A DNA stretch of 64,000 bases, taken from Sphingomonas mollis. GTDB taxonomy: Bacteria > Pseudomonadota > Alphaproteobacteria > Sphingomonadales > Sphingomonadaceae. The DNA lies in assembly GCF_016427505.1 (NCBI RefSeq), contig NZ_JAELXS010000005.1, positions 1 to 64,000 of the forward strand. The letters are read 5' to 3'. The notes under the pieces are model-generated. The model was not told the DNA's origin, ran no database searches, and saw only the letters and a program-made list of their open reading frames with translations. A program made the translations under genes and the position numbers. The stretch's first letter is position 1; the number at the start of each line of letters is the position of its first letter. Shown one piece after another: positions 1-8,049 of the stretch.

Positions 1-1036
1 ACGCCTGCGCGATCTCGCCCGATCCCGTCCGGATCGTCGTCGCACTCTCCGACACCGCGCCGATCAGGTCGCGCAGCTTGCCCAGCGCCTCGTTGAAGTT
101 CGACTTCAGCCCGGCATATTCGGGCGGGAACTCCTGTGCGATCGTCACCGTCAGATCGCCGTCCGACAGGTCGGACAGATGGCCCGACACCGTATCGACC
201 ACCATCTTCTGTTCGGCATCGGCGCGCGCCTTCGCCGCATCGGCCGTCTCCTTGGCGATCCCGTTCTCCCGGAACACCGCCACCGCCTTCGCCATCTGGC
301 CCACCTCGTCGCCGCGGTCCTGGCCGAATACGGCTTCCCGGTAATCGCCGGACGCGAAGCCACCCATCTGGGTTTGCAGGCGAGCAAGGGGGCCGGTGAT
401 ACTGGCGCGCACAACAAAAATCGCGAGTGCAATACCGCCCAAAAGACCAATAATAGCAACGGTATAGAGGTTTATAACTGTGAATTTTGCTTGATCGGAA
501 AGCTTCGTGGACAGCTTCAGGCCATCCTCCTGACGCTTGATAATCATCGCACGAAGTTTAGGGGAGAAGGATCGATCGATCCTGTCACCTTCCGCCAGTG
601 ATTGGCGAGCCTGTTCCACTTTTCCGGATTTGCTGTAACCAATCGCCCGATCTACGATCGAGTTCAAGCGCGCCAGTATCGGTGCAACTTCGGCAGTTTC
701 GGGACCATTCGGTTCGCGATCACGTAATTCTGCCAGTTTTGCCAACGCCTCCTCATAGTCCTTTTTCACCTGCGCTTCTGCAGATTGTCCGATAGAGGAA
801 TTTGACCCATAATTAATGGCCATATAACTGTTATACAGCATGCCAGTCATTCGTTGATGGATACGTGACAAAGTCGTCGTATCTGCATCGTTTATACTGG
901 ATAATTTGCTGTATATAGAATTTGAGCTACTTATTTGTGCAGAAGCGTTCCACACAACGAAAAGTGTAATCATTCCCAGCATGATAAACAGGGATACGAT
1001 TTTCGTAGCAATATTGGTTGATGACAGTATTTTCAA
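1..1036 (-). CDS. Methyl-accepting chemotaxis protein, N-terminal part (cut by window edge)
   Basis: Leftward reading frame with no stop before base 1; 345 codons are visible. TM1 lies at about residues 11-30, a helical periplasmic sensor at 31-184 (four-helix-bundle style), TM2 at 185-209, a HAMP domain at about 210-262 and a second HAMP-like segment at about 283-335. The methyl-accepting signalling domain would lie beyond the window. An in-frame stop sits upstream, and the first usable codon is TTG at 1036, preceded by a weak AAGGG. The next ATG falls inside TM1, so TTG is preferred. The sensor half (about 406-1036) is clearly AT-richer than the cytoplasmic half. Ligand unknown. It probably signals to CheA to steer the flagellum encoded next door. 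Confidence 0.85.
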   Translation of the reverse strand, partial: MKILSSTNIATKIVSLFIMLGMITLFVVWNASAQISSSNSIYSKLSSINDADTTTLSRIHQRMTGMLYNSYMAINYGSNSSIGQSAEAQVKKDYEEALAKLAELRDREPNGPETAEVAPILARLNSIVDRAIGYSKSGKVEQARQSLAEGDRIDRSFSPKLRAMIIKRQEDGLKLSTKLSDQAKFTVINLYTVAIIGLLGGIALAIFVVRASITGPLARLQTQMGGFASGDYREAVFGQDRGDEVGQMAKAVAVFRENGIAKETADAAKARADAEQKMVVDTVSGHLSDLSDGDLTVTIAQEFPPEYAGLKSNFNEALGKLRDLIGAVSESATTIRTGSGEIAQA

Positions 1037-1173
1037 CGCAATGCCCTTTACAGAATTAGCCGGGATAATTGATCCTGGATGTCACTCGGCTTTTTGAACG
1101 TTAATAATTATTTTCTGGAATATGAGGCGTACACCAGACCCGGAACCGAATGCTGTTCCGCGGTGTTCGCCGA

Positions 1174-1596
1174 TCAGAACTGGCCGTTCACCGAGATCGG
1201 CGCGGGGTTCTCATTCAGCCGTAACGTGCCGCGCACGCCGTACACGGTGCTGCGTGCACCAGTCAGCCGCTGCGCCTCGGCGGCGATCGCGCCCATCAGG
1301 TCGTCGCACAGCCGGATACGGCGATCGAGCAGATTGGCGTTGATCGACAGGCGCCGGAGCAGCGTTTCGATCAGCGCCGTCACCTTGCCCCGGTCATCGG
1401 GGTCGAGCGTGGCGAGCCAGTCCGGGTCCTCGCGCGCCAGTCGCGCGGTCTCCGCCTCAACCTGCCCCGCCAGCCGCGACTTGGCGGCGACGATGCCCGG
1501 CAGATCGGGATGGTTGATCGGCATCGTCAGCCGGTCGTTCTCCTCGTCCACCAGTTTGGCGAGCGAGGCGATGGCGTCGACCAGATCAATCCACAT
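1174..1596 (-). CDS. flgN: FlgN-like flagellar export chaperone
   Basis: A 140-residue, mostly helical, charged protein downstream of the rod protein FlgJ. Size, helical nature and position match FlgN-family chaperones, which hold the hook-filament junction proteins FlgK and FlgL in the cytoplasm before export. ATG at 1596 is chosen because GGGAGG sits 9 bases upstream; a GTG at 1605 in the same frame would lie inside that ribosome site. It overlaps the end of flgJ by 11 bases, so translational coupling is likely. FlgN proteins diverge strongly, so the call rests on both context and sequence character. Confidence 0.65.
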   Translation of the reverse strand: MWIDLVDAIASLAKLVDEENDRLTMPINHPDLPGIVAAKSRLAGQVEAETARLAREDPDWLATLDPDDRGKVTALIETLLRRLSINANLLDRRIRLCDDLMGAIAAEAQRLTGARSTVYGVRGTLRLNENPAPISVNGQF

Positions 1597-1891
1597 GCGC
1601 CGCACCTCCCTGCAACCGAACGATTTCCTTCATCACGATCGAGGCAAGGCCGATGCCCCGGCCCGATGCGATCGTCGTGCCCAGCTGTTCGGCCAGTACG
1701 CCGCGGAACATCTCCTCGCCGTGGCCGCCGCCGAAATTGCCATCGACCTCGGCGGTATCCATCATCAGCTTGGTCATCTGGCCGACGAACACCGCCTCGA
1801 ACGACTTCGCCGTTTCGGCGGGCGTCTTGCCAGCAGGGCGAGAGGGAACGGGCGGCGCGGTGGACGCGGCCGTCGGAACGATATCCATCAT
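1586..1891 (-). CDS. flgJ: Rod-binding protein FlgJ, single domain
   Basis: 101 residues matching only the N-terminal rod-binding domain of FlgJ (core around KSFEAVFVGQMTKLMMDT, then GGHGEEMFRGVLAEQ). It caps or scaffolds rod assembly in the periplasm. The peptidoglycan hydrolase domain fused to FlgJ in gammaproteobacteria is absent, as is usual in alphaproteobacteria. The transglycosylase encoded at 24301-25266 could supply that activity. Start ATG overlaps the flgI stop (ATGA), and GAGG lies upstream. Confidence 0.85.
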   Translation of the reverse strand: MMDIVPTAASTAPPVPSRPAGKTPAETAKSFEAVFVGQMTKLMMDTAEVDGNFGGGHGEEMFRGVLAEQLGTTIASGRGIGLASIVMKEIVRLQGGAAHVD

Positions 1892-3030
1892 TGCACCTCG
1901 ATCGCGGCCTGGAGCGCGCCCGCGCTCTTCACTGCCTGAAGGATCGTAATCAGGTCGCGCGGCGACACGCCCAGCGTGTTCAGCCCGCTGACCAAAGACT
2001 TCAGCGAAGCCCCGCCGCCGACCAGCGCCAGCGACGCACCGCCGCCATCGTCCACCGCCACACGCGTTCGCGGCAGCACGGCGGTCTGCCCACCCGACAG
2101 GGGCGCGGGTTGCGAGGCGACGGGCGTTTCGGACACGCTGATCGTCAGCCCGCCCTGCGCGATCGCGACCGGACTGATCCGCACATCGGCACTCATCACG
2201 ACGGTGCCCGAAGCCTCGTTGATGACGATCCGCGCGGGCTGATCGACCTCGACCGCCAGATTCTCGACCTCGCCCATCAGATCGACGACATCGCCGCGAT
2301 AGGCGCCGCCGGGTGCGATCTCTACGGTGCCGGGGTCAAGCACCTTGGCGGAACCGGCGAAGCGGCCGTTGATCGCGCCGGCGATGCTGCGCGCGGTGGC
2401 GAAATCGGGATTCTTCAGCGCCAGTTTCAGACTGGTCGAGGATCGCAGCGCAAACGGAACCTCGCGCTCGACGATCGCGCCGCCAGCGATCCGGGCAGAG
2501 GTGGACACGCCGCGCGTCACGCTGGCCCCCGCGCCGCGCGCCGCGAAACCCGCGATCGCCACCGGCCCCTGCGCCACCGCATAGATCTCACCGTCCAGCG
2601 CACGCAGCGACGAAACCAGCAATGTGCCGCCCTGCAGACTGGTGGAATCGCCCAGCGCCGACACCTGCACGTCGATGGTGGAGCCGCGCCGCGCGAACGC
2701 CGGCATCGTCGCCGTGACAGAGACGGCGGCGACGTTGGCCGGCTTCATCTTGGCATCGCGGACATTGACGCCCATCCGCTCCAGCATCGCCTGCAGCGAC
2801 TCTTCGGTAAAGGGCGAGTTGTTGGTGCGGTCGCCAGTGCCGGGCAAGCCGACGACCAGGCCGTATCCGACCAACTGGTTGGTGCGGACATTCTCAATAT
2901 CGACGATGTCCTTGACGCGCATCGACGCGGCGGCGGGTACGGCGACCAGCAGCAGGGCGAAAAGGCCGATGCCCGATCGCGCCAGACGTCGGGCGCGCGA
3001 TCGGCGGGCCGGGGGGGTGAGCCTTTGCAT
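1888..3030 (-). CDS. flgI: Flagellar P-ring protein FlgI
   Basis: 380 residues, the normal size for FlgI, which forms the P-ring bushing around the rod in the peptidoglycan layer. A basic N-terminus and a hydrophobic stretch ending VPAAAS form a signal peptide. Mature sequence begins MRVKDIVDIENVRTNQLVGY, typical of the family, followed by GLPGTGD. ATG at 3030 is chosen because upstream in-frame sequence is not FlgI-like. A CCTATAAGG box lies 7 bases upstream (3037-3045). Heads the flgI-flgJ-flgN operon, divergent from fliX, the arrangement also known in Caulobacter. Confidence 0.95.
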   Translation of the reverse strand: MQRLTPPARRSRARRLARSGIGLFALLLVAVPAAASMRVKDIVDIENVRTNQLVGYGLVVGLPGTGDRTNNSPFTEESLQAMLERMGVNVRDAKMKPANVAAVSVTATMPAFARRGSTIDVQVSALGDSTSLQGGTLLVSSLRALDGEIYAVAQGPVAIAGFAARGAGASVTRGVSTSARIAGGAIVEREVPFALRSSTSLKLALKNPDFATARSIAGAINGRFAGSAKVLDPGTVEIAPGGAYRGDVVDLMGEVENLAVEVDQPARIVINEASGTVVMSADVRISPVAIAQGGLTISVSETPVASQPAPLSGGQTAVLPRTRVAVDDGGGASLALVGGGASLKSLVSGLNTLGVSPRDLITILQAVKSAGALQAAIEVQ

Positions 3031-3036
3031 AGTCAG

Positions 3037-3045
3037 CCTTATAGG
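3037..3045 (-). promoter_or_regulatory. CCTATAA-type box upstream of flgI
   Basis: Leftward reading gives CTATCCTATAAGG just before the flgI ATG. It is one of a set of similar boxes in front of flagellar operons here (fliF, fliK, fliG/flaEY, flbT, flgE). It resembles a -10 element, but a start only about 10 bases from the ATG would leave a very short leader. No clear -35 partner is visible. Confidence 0.4.
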
Positions 3046-3080
3046 ATAGACAGGGCTGCACCCGGTCGGAGGACGGCGAA

Positions 3081-3506
3081 TTGCGCATCGACAATGTCGC
3101 CTCCGTTCTGCGTCAGACCCTGCTGGCGGCGACCGCGGGCAAGGCGAGCGCCGGGGTGTTCGACGGACCGGCCGCACCAGCGCCGCCCACCGCCGCGGCC
3201 GCACCGACCAATCTGGTCACCGCCAACCCCGTTTCCTCCGTCCAGATGCTGATCGCGCTGGCCGCCACAGATCCGGTCGTCGAGCGGCGGCGCAAGCTGG
3301 CGGCCGAAACCGATCGCGGCCTGTCGATGCTGGAACGCCTGCACCGCGACCTGGCGACGGGCGAGCCTTCGCCGGAGAGGCTGCGCGAGATGGCGGCGTG
3401 GGTGGAGGGCTTCACACCGCCGGACGATCCGGCCCTGGGCGAGGTCGCGCGCGAGATCGAACTGCGCGTGCGGGTGGAACTGGCGAAGCACGACCTGACG
3501 GCGTGA
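3081..3506 (+). CDS. fliX: FliX-like flagellar trans-acting factor
   Basis: 141 residues. After a low-complexity Ala/Pro segment (about 22-45), the C-terminal half (VQMLIALAATDPVVERRRKL, then LERLHRDLATGEPSPERLREMA) fits the FliX family. In Caulobacter FliX binds and controls the activator FlbD and couples early basal-body assembly to later flagellar transcription. The divergent position next to flgI is the same in Caulobacter. Start is TTG at 3081 with GGAGGA 7 bases upstream; no better codon exists. Its presumed partner is the FlbD homologue at 12977-14284. Confidence 0.7.
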   Translation: MRIDNVASVLRQTLLAATAGKASAGVFDGPAAPAPPTAAAAPTNLVTANPVSSVQMLIALAATDPVVERRRKLAAETDRGLSMLERLHRDLATGEPSPERLREMAAWVEGFTPPDDPALGEVAREIELRVRVELAKHDLTA

Positions 3507-3520
3507 TGCACAAACCCCTT

Positions 3521-3596
3521 CGTCATTGCGAGCGCAGCGAAGCAACCCAGTGTTCCGCGTGAAGCCCTGGGTTGCTTCGCTGCGCTCGCAATGACG
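3521..3596. repeat. Long perfect inverted repeat between fliX and flhB
   Basis: Two 30-base arms (3521-3550 and 3567-3596) are perfect reverse complements around a 16-base loop; the outer arm begins CGTCATTGCGAGCGCAGCG. It lies between convergent genes. It could serve as a bidirectional terminator and also looks like a dispersed palindromic repeat of the genome. Confidence 0.8.
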
Positions 3597-3619
3597 GATC
3601 AGGCCGAAGTCATCTTACT

Positions 3620-4681
3620 CTACCGCTGCCGCTTCGCCAGCTTCATGACGTAGCTGATGACCTCCGCCACCGCCGCATAATGTTCCGGCGGCACCGGGCG
3701 GTCGATCTCGACCGTCGCGTGGAGCGCGCGGGCGAGCGGACGGTTCTCGATGATCGGCACCCCGGCGGCGGTCGCGACCTCGCGGATCTTCAGGGCCATC
3801 GTATCGACGCCCTTGGCCACCACCACCGGCGCGCCCATCTTGCCGTGATCGTATTTCAGCGCGACGGCATAATGGGTGGGGTTGGTGATGATGACGCTGG
3901 CGGTCGGCACCGCCGCCATCATCCGCCGGCGCGATCGCTGCGCGGCGATCTGGCGGATCTTGGCCTTGATCTTGGGATTGCCGTCGCTTTCCTTATGTTC
4001 GTCCTTCACCTCCTGCAGCGTCATGCGCATCTTCGACAGCCAACTGCGCCGCTGATAGATCAGGTCAGCGCCCGCGATCGCCGCGACGGGGATCGCCACC
4101 GCCTTCACCAGCGTCACCACCAGCCCGCCGGCCGCCGCGCCGACATCGGCCGGATCGGCGCCGACCAGCGTATCCAGCCCCACCGCATGCGGCCACAACA
4201 CCCAAGTCGCGACCGCGATGACGACGCCGCATTTGGCCAACGTCTTGCTGAGTTCGACCAGCGCGCGCACCGAAAACAAGCGCTTGAACCCGGCGACGGG
4301 CGATACCTTGCTCCATTTCGGCGCGACCCGCGACCAGACGATCGCCGGCCGGCCCTGCACCAGCCCGCTGAACACCGCGAACGCCATCAACATGCCGAAC
4401 AGCGGCGCGAAGGTCAGGCCGATCTGGGTGAAAAGGCCGGTAGCGAACCCCTGCGCGCCGTCCCCGACGAAGCGGTAATCGTCGGCATTGCTCCACAACA
4501 GCACCAGCAGGCGCGCGAGCCGGGCAAAGGCATGCACCCCAATCCCGCCCAGTACCGCCAGCATCGCCACGAACCCGATCGCGTGCCGCATTTCCGGCGA
4601 CATCGCGATGTCACCCTTCTTGCGGGCATCGTCCAGCCGTTTGCCGGTCGGGTCCTGTGTCTTCTGGTCCTTGTCCGCCAC
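3620..4681 (-). CDS. flhB: Flagellar export switch protein FlhB
   Basis: 353 residues with the hydrophilic N-terminus typical of FlhB, four membrane segments, and a cytoplasmic domain holding the self-cleavage motif NPTH at residues 267-270. FlhB sits in the export gate and switches substrate class from rod/hook to filament after FliK signals hook length. Start is GTG at 4681, five bases from the fliR stop. Last gene of the flgC-fliE-fliQ-fliR-flhB run; the inverted repeat at 3521-3596 follows. Confidence 0.95.
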   Translation of the reverse strand: MADKDQKTQDPTGKRLDDARKKGDIAMSPEMRHAIGFVAMLAVLGGIGVHAFARLARLLVLLWSNADDYRFVGDGAQGFATGLFTQIGLTFAPLFGMLMAFAVFSGLVQGRPAIVWSRVAPKWSKVSPVAGFKRLFSVRALVELSKTLAKCGVVIAVATWVLWPHAVGLDTLVGADPADVGAAAGGLVVTLVKAVAIPVAAIAGADLIYQRRSWLSKMRMTLQEVKDEHKESDGNPKIKAKIRQIAAQRSRRRMMAAVPTASVIITNPTHYAVALKYDHGKMGAPVVVAKGVDTMALKIREVATAAGVPIIENRPLARALHATVEIDRPVPPEHYAAVAEVISYVMKLAKRQR

Positions 4682-4685
4682 GGCG

Positions 4686-5447
4686 TCAGCCCCAGCCAGC
4701 CTGGACCCAGCTCGCCATCGATCCGGCGAACGCGGTCATCATCGCGCCGGCCAGCGTCGCGAACAGGGCGATACCGAACACCAGGTTCAGCGGCTGCATG
4801 ACGAAGAATACCTGGATCGCCGGAGCGAGACGCGCCGACAGGCCGAGCGCGGTGTTGAACACGATGCCATAGACGATCATCGGCGCCGCCAGACTGACCG
4901 CCAGCGCCAGCGATCGCCCGGCGGTGGCAAAGGCGAGCGTGGCGAAATCCCCCGCCGCCGGCAGCCCGCCGACCGGAAAAGTCGTATAGGACCGCACGAT
5001 CGCCGCGATCCACAGGTGATGGACCAGCAACGCCATGCACACCACCGATGCCGCGACGCTGACAAACTTGGACAGCGCCATCGCCTGCCCGCCCTGCTGA
5101 GAATCCGACAACAGGGCGCTGGTCAGGCCGATCTGGAGGCTGATGATCGACCCCGCCGTCGCCATCGCGAAGAACATGATCCGCACCAGCATGCCGAGGC
5201 CAAGGCCCGTCAGCAGTTCGACGACGACGATGCCCGGCAGCATCGCGGTGTCGCGTGCGAACGGCATGACATAGGGCGACAACAGCCCCCACAGCCCCAG
5301 CGTCATCGCGAACGCGATCATCATGCGGATGCGACCCGGAATCGCATCCTCCGAAAACACCGGCAGCACCATCAGCACCGCCCCGACCCGCGCGAACAGC
5401 AACAGGAAGGCGGTCGCCTCGACCGGTATTCCCGCCATGCCCTCCAT
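4686..5447 (-). CDS. fliR: Flagellar export gate protein FliR
   Basis: 253 residues, almost wholly hydrophobic, with the FliR pattern (FLLLFARVGAVLMVLPVF near the start, later IVFNTALGLSARLAPAIQVF). FliR forms the FliP5-Q4-R1 core of the export pore. ATG at 5447 follows the fliQ stop by 7 bases. A longer frame from 5507 would overlap fliQ and adds a non-FliR, low-complexity N-terminus, so it is rejected. Confidence 0.93.
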   Translation of the reverse strand: MEGMAGIPVEATAFLLLFARVGAVLMVLPVFSEDAIPGRIRMMIAFAMTLGLWGLLSPYVMPFARDTAMLPGIVVVELLTGLGLGMLVRIMFFAMATAGSIISLQIGLTSALLSDSQQGGQAMALSKFVSVAASVVCMALLVHHLWIAAIVRSYTTFPVGGLPAAGDFATLAFATAGRSLALAVSLAAPMIVYGIVFNTALGLSARLAPAIQVFFVMQPLNLVFGIALFATLAGAMMTAFAGSMASWVQAGWG

Positions 5448-5454
5448 GAATCGA

Positions 5455-5718
5455 TCAGCCGTGGATGATGTGGTCGGAGACGACGCGGGTGAAATCGCTG
5501 AGCGCATGGCCGATCATCGGCAGCGTCAGCAGCATCACGATGCCCATCGCGACGAGTTTGGGCAGGAAGGTCAACGTCTGTTCCTGCACCTGTGTCAGCG
5601 CCTGAAACAGGCTGACCGCCATGCCGACGACCAGTGCCGTCAGCAGCAACGGCCCGCAGATTGTCAGCACGACGACCAGCGTGGCCTTGGCGATGTCGAT
5701 CGTGTCGCCGGGCGTCAT
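5455..5718 (-). CDS. fliQ: Flagellar export gate protein FliQ
   Basis: 87 residues, two transmembrane helices separated by a conserved loop (SLFQALTQVQEQTLTFLPK), the standard FliQ layout and size. Part of the export pore with FliP and FliR. Start ATG overlaps the fliE stop (TGATG), which implies coupled translation. Confidence 0.95.
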   Translation of the reverse strand: MTPGDTIDIAKATLVVVLTICGPLLLTALVVGMAVSLFQALTQVQEQTLTFLPKLVAMGIVMLLTLPMIGHALSDFTRVVSDHIIHG

Positions 5719-6041
5719 CAGATCTGCATCCGCATGATGTCGGAATAGGCGGCGACCATCCGGTCGCGCACCGCGACGACGGTATCCAGCGCGGTTTCCG
5801 CCGCGCCCATCGCGGTCACGACGTCGATCAGGTCGCCCTTGCCGGCCACCTGTTTGGCGCTGGCCGCCTCGGCCGCGCGCATCGAGGTGGCGGCGTTGCC
5901 GACCATCGATTCGACCATGCCGCCGAACCCGCCGCCCGTCGTGGACGGTTTCGCCGCGTCACCGGCCGCGCCCGCGACTGACTTGCCGACGCCCAGCGCC
6001 CGGCCATAGGCGGAGGTGGCGTCCAATGCTCCGATAGACAT
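5718..6041 (-). CDS. fliE: Flagellar hook-basal body protein FliE
   Basis: 107 residues. The C-terminal half (VVTAMGAAETALDTVVAVRD, then YSDIMRMQI) is the conserved FliE helix pair that joins the MS-ring/export gate to the proximal rod. Located between flgC and fliQ, 12 bases after flgC. Confidence 0.93.
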   Translation of the reverse strand: MSIGALDATSAYGRALGVGKSVAGAAGDAAKPSTTGGGFGGMVESMVGNAATSMRAAEAASAKQVAGKGDLIDVVTAMGAAETALDTVVAVRDRMVAAYSDIMRMQI

Positions 6042-6053
6042 GTCGGTTATTCC

Positions 6054-6461
6054 TTATTTCAACAGATCGATGGTGCGCATCGTCAGCGTCTTGGCCGCTT
6101 CGATGGCGTTCAGATTGGCTTCGTAGGATCGTTGCGCCGCCTTCATGTCGGCAGCCTCGACCAGTGAATTGACGTTGGGGCGCAGGACGTATCCGGCGGC
6201 GTCGGCCCCCGGATTGCCCGGCTGGTACGTACGCTGGAACGTGGTCTTGTCGCCGTCGATCGACTGCACCTTGACCGTTTCCGCGCCGCTTGCGCGGTCG
6301 ACATCGGCGCGGAAGCTGGCGACCTTGCGGCGATACGGATCGCCCCCCGCCGTAGCTGCGGTGGAATCCGCATTGGCGAGGTTTTCCGCGATGATCCGCA
6401 TCCGCAGCGACTGCGCCCGCAGTCCGGACGCCGACACCTTCACCGCCGTATTCAGGTCCAT
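6054..6461 (-). CDS. flgC: Flagellar rod protein FlgC
   Basis: 135 residues with the rod-family N-terminus (VSASGLRAQSLRMRIIAENL followed by ANADST) and C-terminus (EAADMKAAQRSYEANLNAIE). FlgC builds the proximal rod. First gene of a leftward operon with fliE, fliQ, fliR and flhB. Its usual partner flgB is not adjacent here but lies at 20925-21359. Confidence 0.95.
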   Translation of the reverse strand: MDLNTAVKVSASGLRAQSLRMRIIAENLANADSTAATAGGDPYRRKVASFRADVDRASGAETVKVQSIDGDKTTFQRTYQPGNPGADAAGYVLRPNVNSLVEAADMKAAQRSYEANLNAIEAAKTLTMRTIDLLK

Positions 6462-6496
6462 GTCGGTCTCCCGGCGCCACGATCGGCGCTGACACC

Positions 6497-6521
6497 GGAA
6501 TGATAGGCAAGTTTTTCCGCC
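6497..6521. promoter_or_regulatory. Shared flgC / fliN2 control region with GGCAAGTTTTTCCGCC element
   Basis: The divergent gap carries GGCAAGTTTTTCCGCC at 6506-6521, the same element found before fliF and flgE. Read leftward, 6497-6508 gives GCCTATCATTCC, one base from the CCTATAAT boxes seen elsewhere. Read rightward, 6547-6555 gives CCTACAAAG. I infer an activator site serving one or both operons. Confidence 0.4.
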
Positions 6522-6577
6522 CCCGGTCGGGACCCGGCAATTCTTTCCTACAAAGGCTTCATAAGGAGCCTGCCCGC

Positions 6578-6814
6578 ATGTCCGTTCTGGAAGACATCAC
6601 CATCGATCTCTCGGTCGTTCTGGGATCGACCCATGTCCCCATCCGCCAGATCCTGCGCATGGGACGCGGCGCGATGATTCCGCTGGATTGCGGACATGAC
6701 GACCCGACCCTGGTCTATGTGAACGGCAAGCTGGTCGCCAAGGGCCGCGTCCTCGTCAACGAGGATCAGATGTCGATCGAGGTGACCGAAGTCGTGCGCG
6801 GGCTGCGCGGCTGA
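6578..6814 (+). CDS. fliN: Second FliN-type C-ring protein (short)
   Basis: 78 residues forming a single SpoA/surface-presentation domain (ITIDLSVVLGSTHVPIRQIL, VYVNGKLVAKGRVLVNE). FliN forms the lower C-ring with FliM and docks FliH. The N-terminal extension seen in the FliN at 14284 is missing. ATG at 6578 has AAGGAG 9 bases upstream; the frame extends further up, but that part is not FliN-like. Starts a fliN-fliO-fliP operon with overlapping genes, so this copy is tied to the export gate genes. It may be a true C-ring subunit or a specialised paralogue. Confidence 0.8.
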   Translation: MSVLEDITIDLSVVLGSTHVPIRQILRMGRGAMIPLDCGHDDPTLVYVNGKLVAKGRVLVNEDQMSIEVTEVVRGLRG

Positions 6815-7158
6815 TGGAACTCGTGTCGCTGATGCGCACCATGGGATCGCTCGCCACAGTGTTGGGGTTGCTGGCCGGCGCGCTGTGGATCGTGCGTCGT
6901 TACGACATCCAGCTGCCCGGCCGCGCCGTGACGAAGCCCGGCCGGTCGGGCCGCCGCGTCGAGCTGATCGAACGCATCCAGCTCGACCAGAAGCGCTCCG
7001 TCGTGCTGATCCGCCGCGACGATCGCGAGCATCTGTTCGTGCTCCACCCCGACCGCGCGACCGTGCTGGAAACCCGTATCCTGCGCGCCGAGGAGCGGCA
7101 GGCGTTTCAGGACATGGTGCTGTGCCCGTCGCTCGACGGAGACTGGTACAATGCGTAA
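6814..7158 (+). CDS. fliO: Flagellar biosynthesis protein FliO
   Basis: 114 residues with one N-terminal membrane helix (LATVLGLLAGALWIV) and a small cytoplasmic domain (VELIERIQLDQKRSVVLIRR) typical of FliO, which helps assemble the FliP ring. Start overlaps the fliN stop (TGATG), and its end overlaps fliP by 8 bases. Confidence 0.85.
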   Translation: MELVSLMRTMGSLATVLGLLAGALWIVRRYDIQLPGRAVTKPGRSGRRVELIERIQLDQKRSVVLIRRDDREHLFVLHPDRATVLETRILRAEERQAFQDMVLCPSLDGDWYNA

Positions 7159-7882
7159 CGCGCTTCGCATCGCGCTGGCCGCGACCCTGTTGTTCGCACC
7201 CACCGCCGCAATGGCGCAAAGCGCATCGGTGACGTTCGGAGAGGGCACGCTGTCCGCCCGTGCGATCCAGCTGGTGTTGATGCTGACGGTGCTGAGCCTG
7301 GCGCCCGGCATCCTGATGACGATCACCTCGTTCACGCGCATCGTCGTCGCCCTGTCGCTGCTCCGCACGGGGCTGGGCGCGCAGGGCGTGCCGCCCAACC
7401 CGGTCATCATCTCGCTCGCGCTGTTCCTGTCGCTGTTCGTGATGGCCCCAACCTTCGAACAGGCATGGAATAGCGGCGTGCAGCCCTATACCAACGGCAA
7501 GATCAAAGAGGCTCAGGCGTTCGAACGGACCGCCGAACCCTTTCGTCAGTTCATGCTGGGCCAGGTCCGCGACGACGACCTCGCGCTGTTCACGCGGCTC
7601 TCGAACAAGCCGCCGGTGGCGCGCGACCAGATCGGGCTGCCGATCCTGATGCCGGCCTTCATGATCTCCGAACTGCGGCGTTCGTTCGAGATCGGGTTCC
7701 TGCTGCTGCTGCCGTTCCTCGTCATAGACCTCGCTGTCGCGGCGGTGCTGATGGCGATGGGCATGATGATGCTGCCGCCACCGACGATCTCGTTGCCGTG
7801 CAAGATCATCTTCTTCGTGCTGGTCGACGGATGGGCACTGGTGGCGGGATCGCTCGTGAAGAGTTTCGGCACGGGGGGGTGA
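7151..7882 (+). CDS. fliP: Flagellar export gate protein FliP
   Basis: 243 residues. A cleavable signal peptide (ends AMAQS) precedes membrane segments with family signatures SFTRIVVALSLLRTGLG, PPNPVIISLALFLSLFVMAP and LLPFLVIDLAVAAVLMAMGM. FliP forms the pentameric outer part of the export pore. End of the fliN-fliO-fliP operon; an inverted repeat follows. Confidence 0.96.
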   Translation: MRNALRIALAATLLFAPTAAMAQSASVTFGEGTLSARAIQLVLMLTVLSLAPGILMTITSFTRIVVALSLLRTGLGAQGVPPNPVIISLALFLSLFVMAPTFEQAWNSGVQPYTNGKIKEAQAFERTAEPFRQFMLGQVRDDDLALFTRLSNKPPVARDQIGLPILMPAFMISELRRSFEIGFLLLLPFLVIDLAVAAVLMAMGMMMLPPPTISLPCKIIFFVLVDGWALVAGSLVKSFGTGG

Positions 7883-7930
7883 GTTTCTCACGCCTTTGCC
7901 CCCGCCCCGCCTCCAAAAACTTATTTTTTT

Positions 7931-8014
7931 CCCGGCGGAGGCCGGGGCCCAGTTGGGTGAAGGGCTTATATATCTCAAGACGGCCTGCCCAACTGGACCC
8001 CGGCCTTCGCCGGG
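7931..8014. repeat. Inverted repeat between fliP and flgD
   Basis: Arms of 27 bases (7931-7957 and 7988-8014) pair with two mismatches around a 30-base loop; the first arm starts CCCGGCGGAGGCCGGGG. It lies between convergent operons, so it may end transcription from both sides. Confidence 0.75.
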
Positions 8015-8049
8015 GAACTGCGCTGGATCGCTCAGTCCTCCAGGAATAG

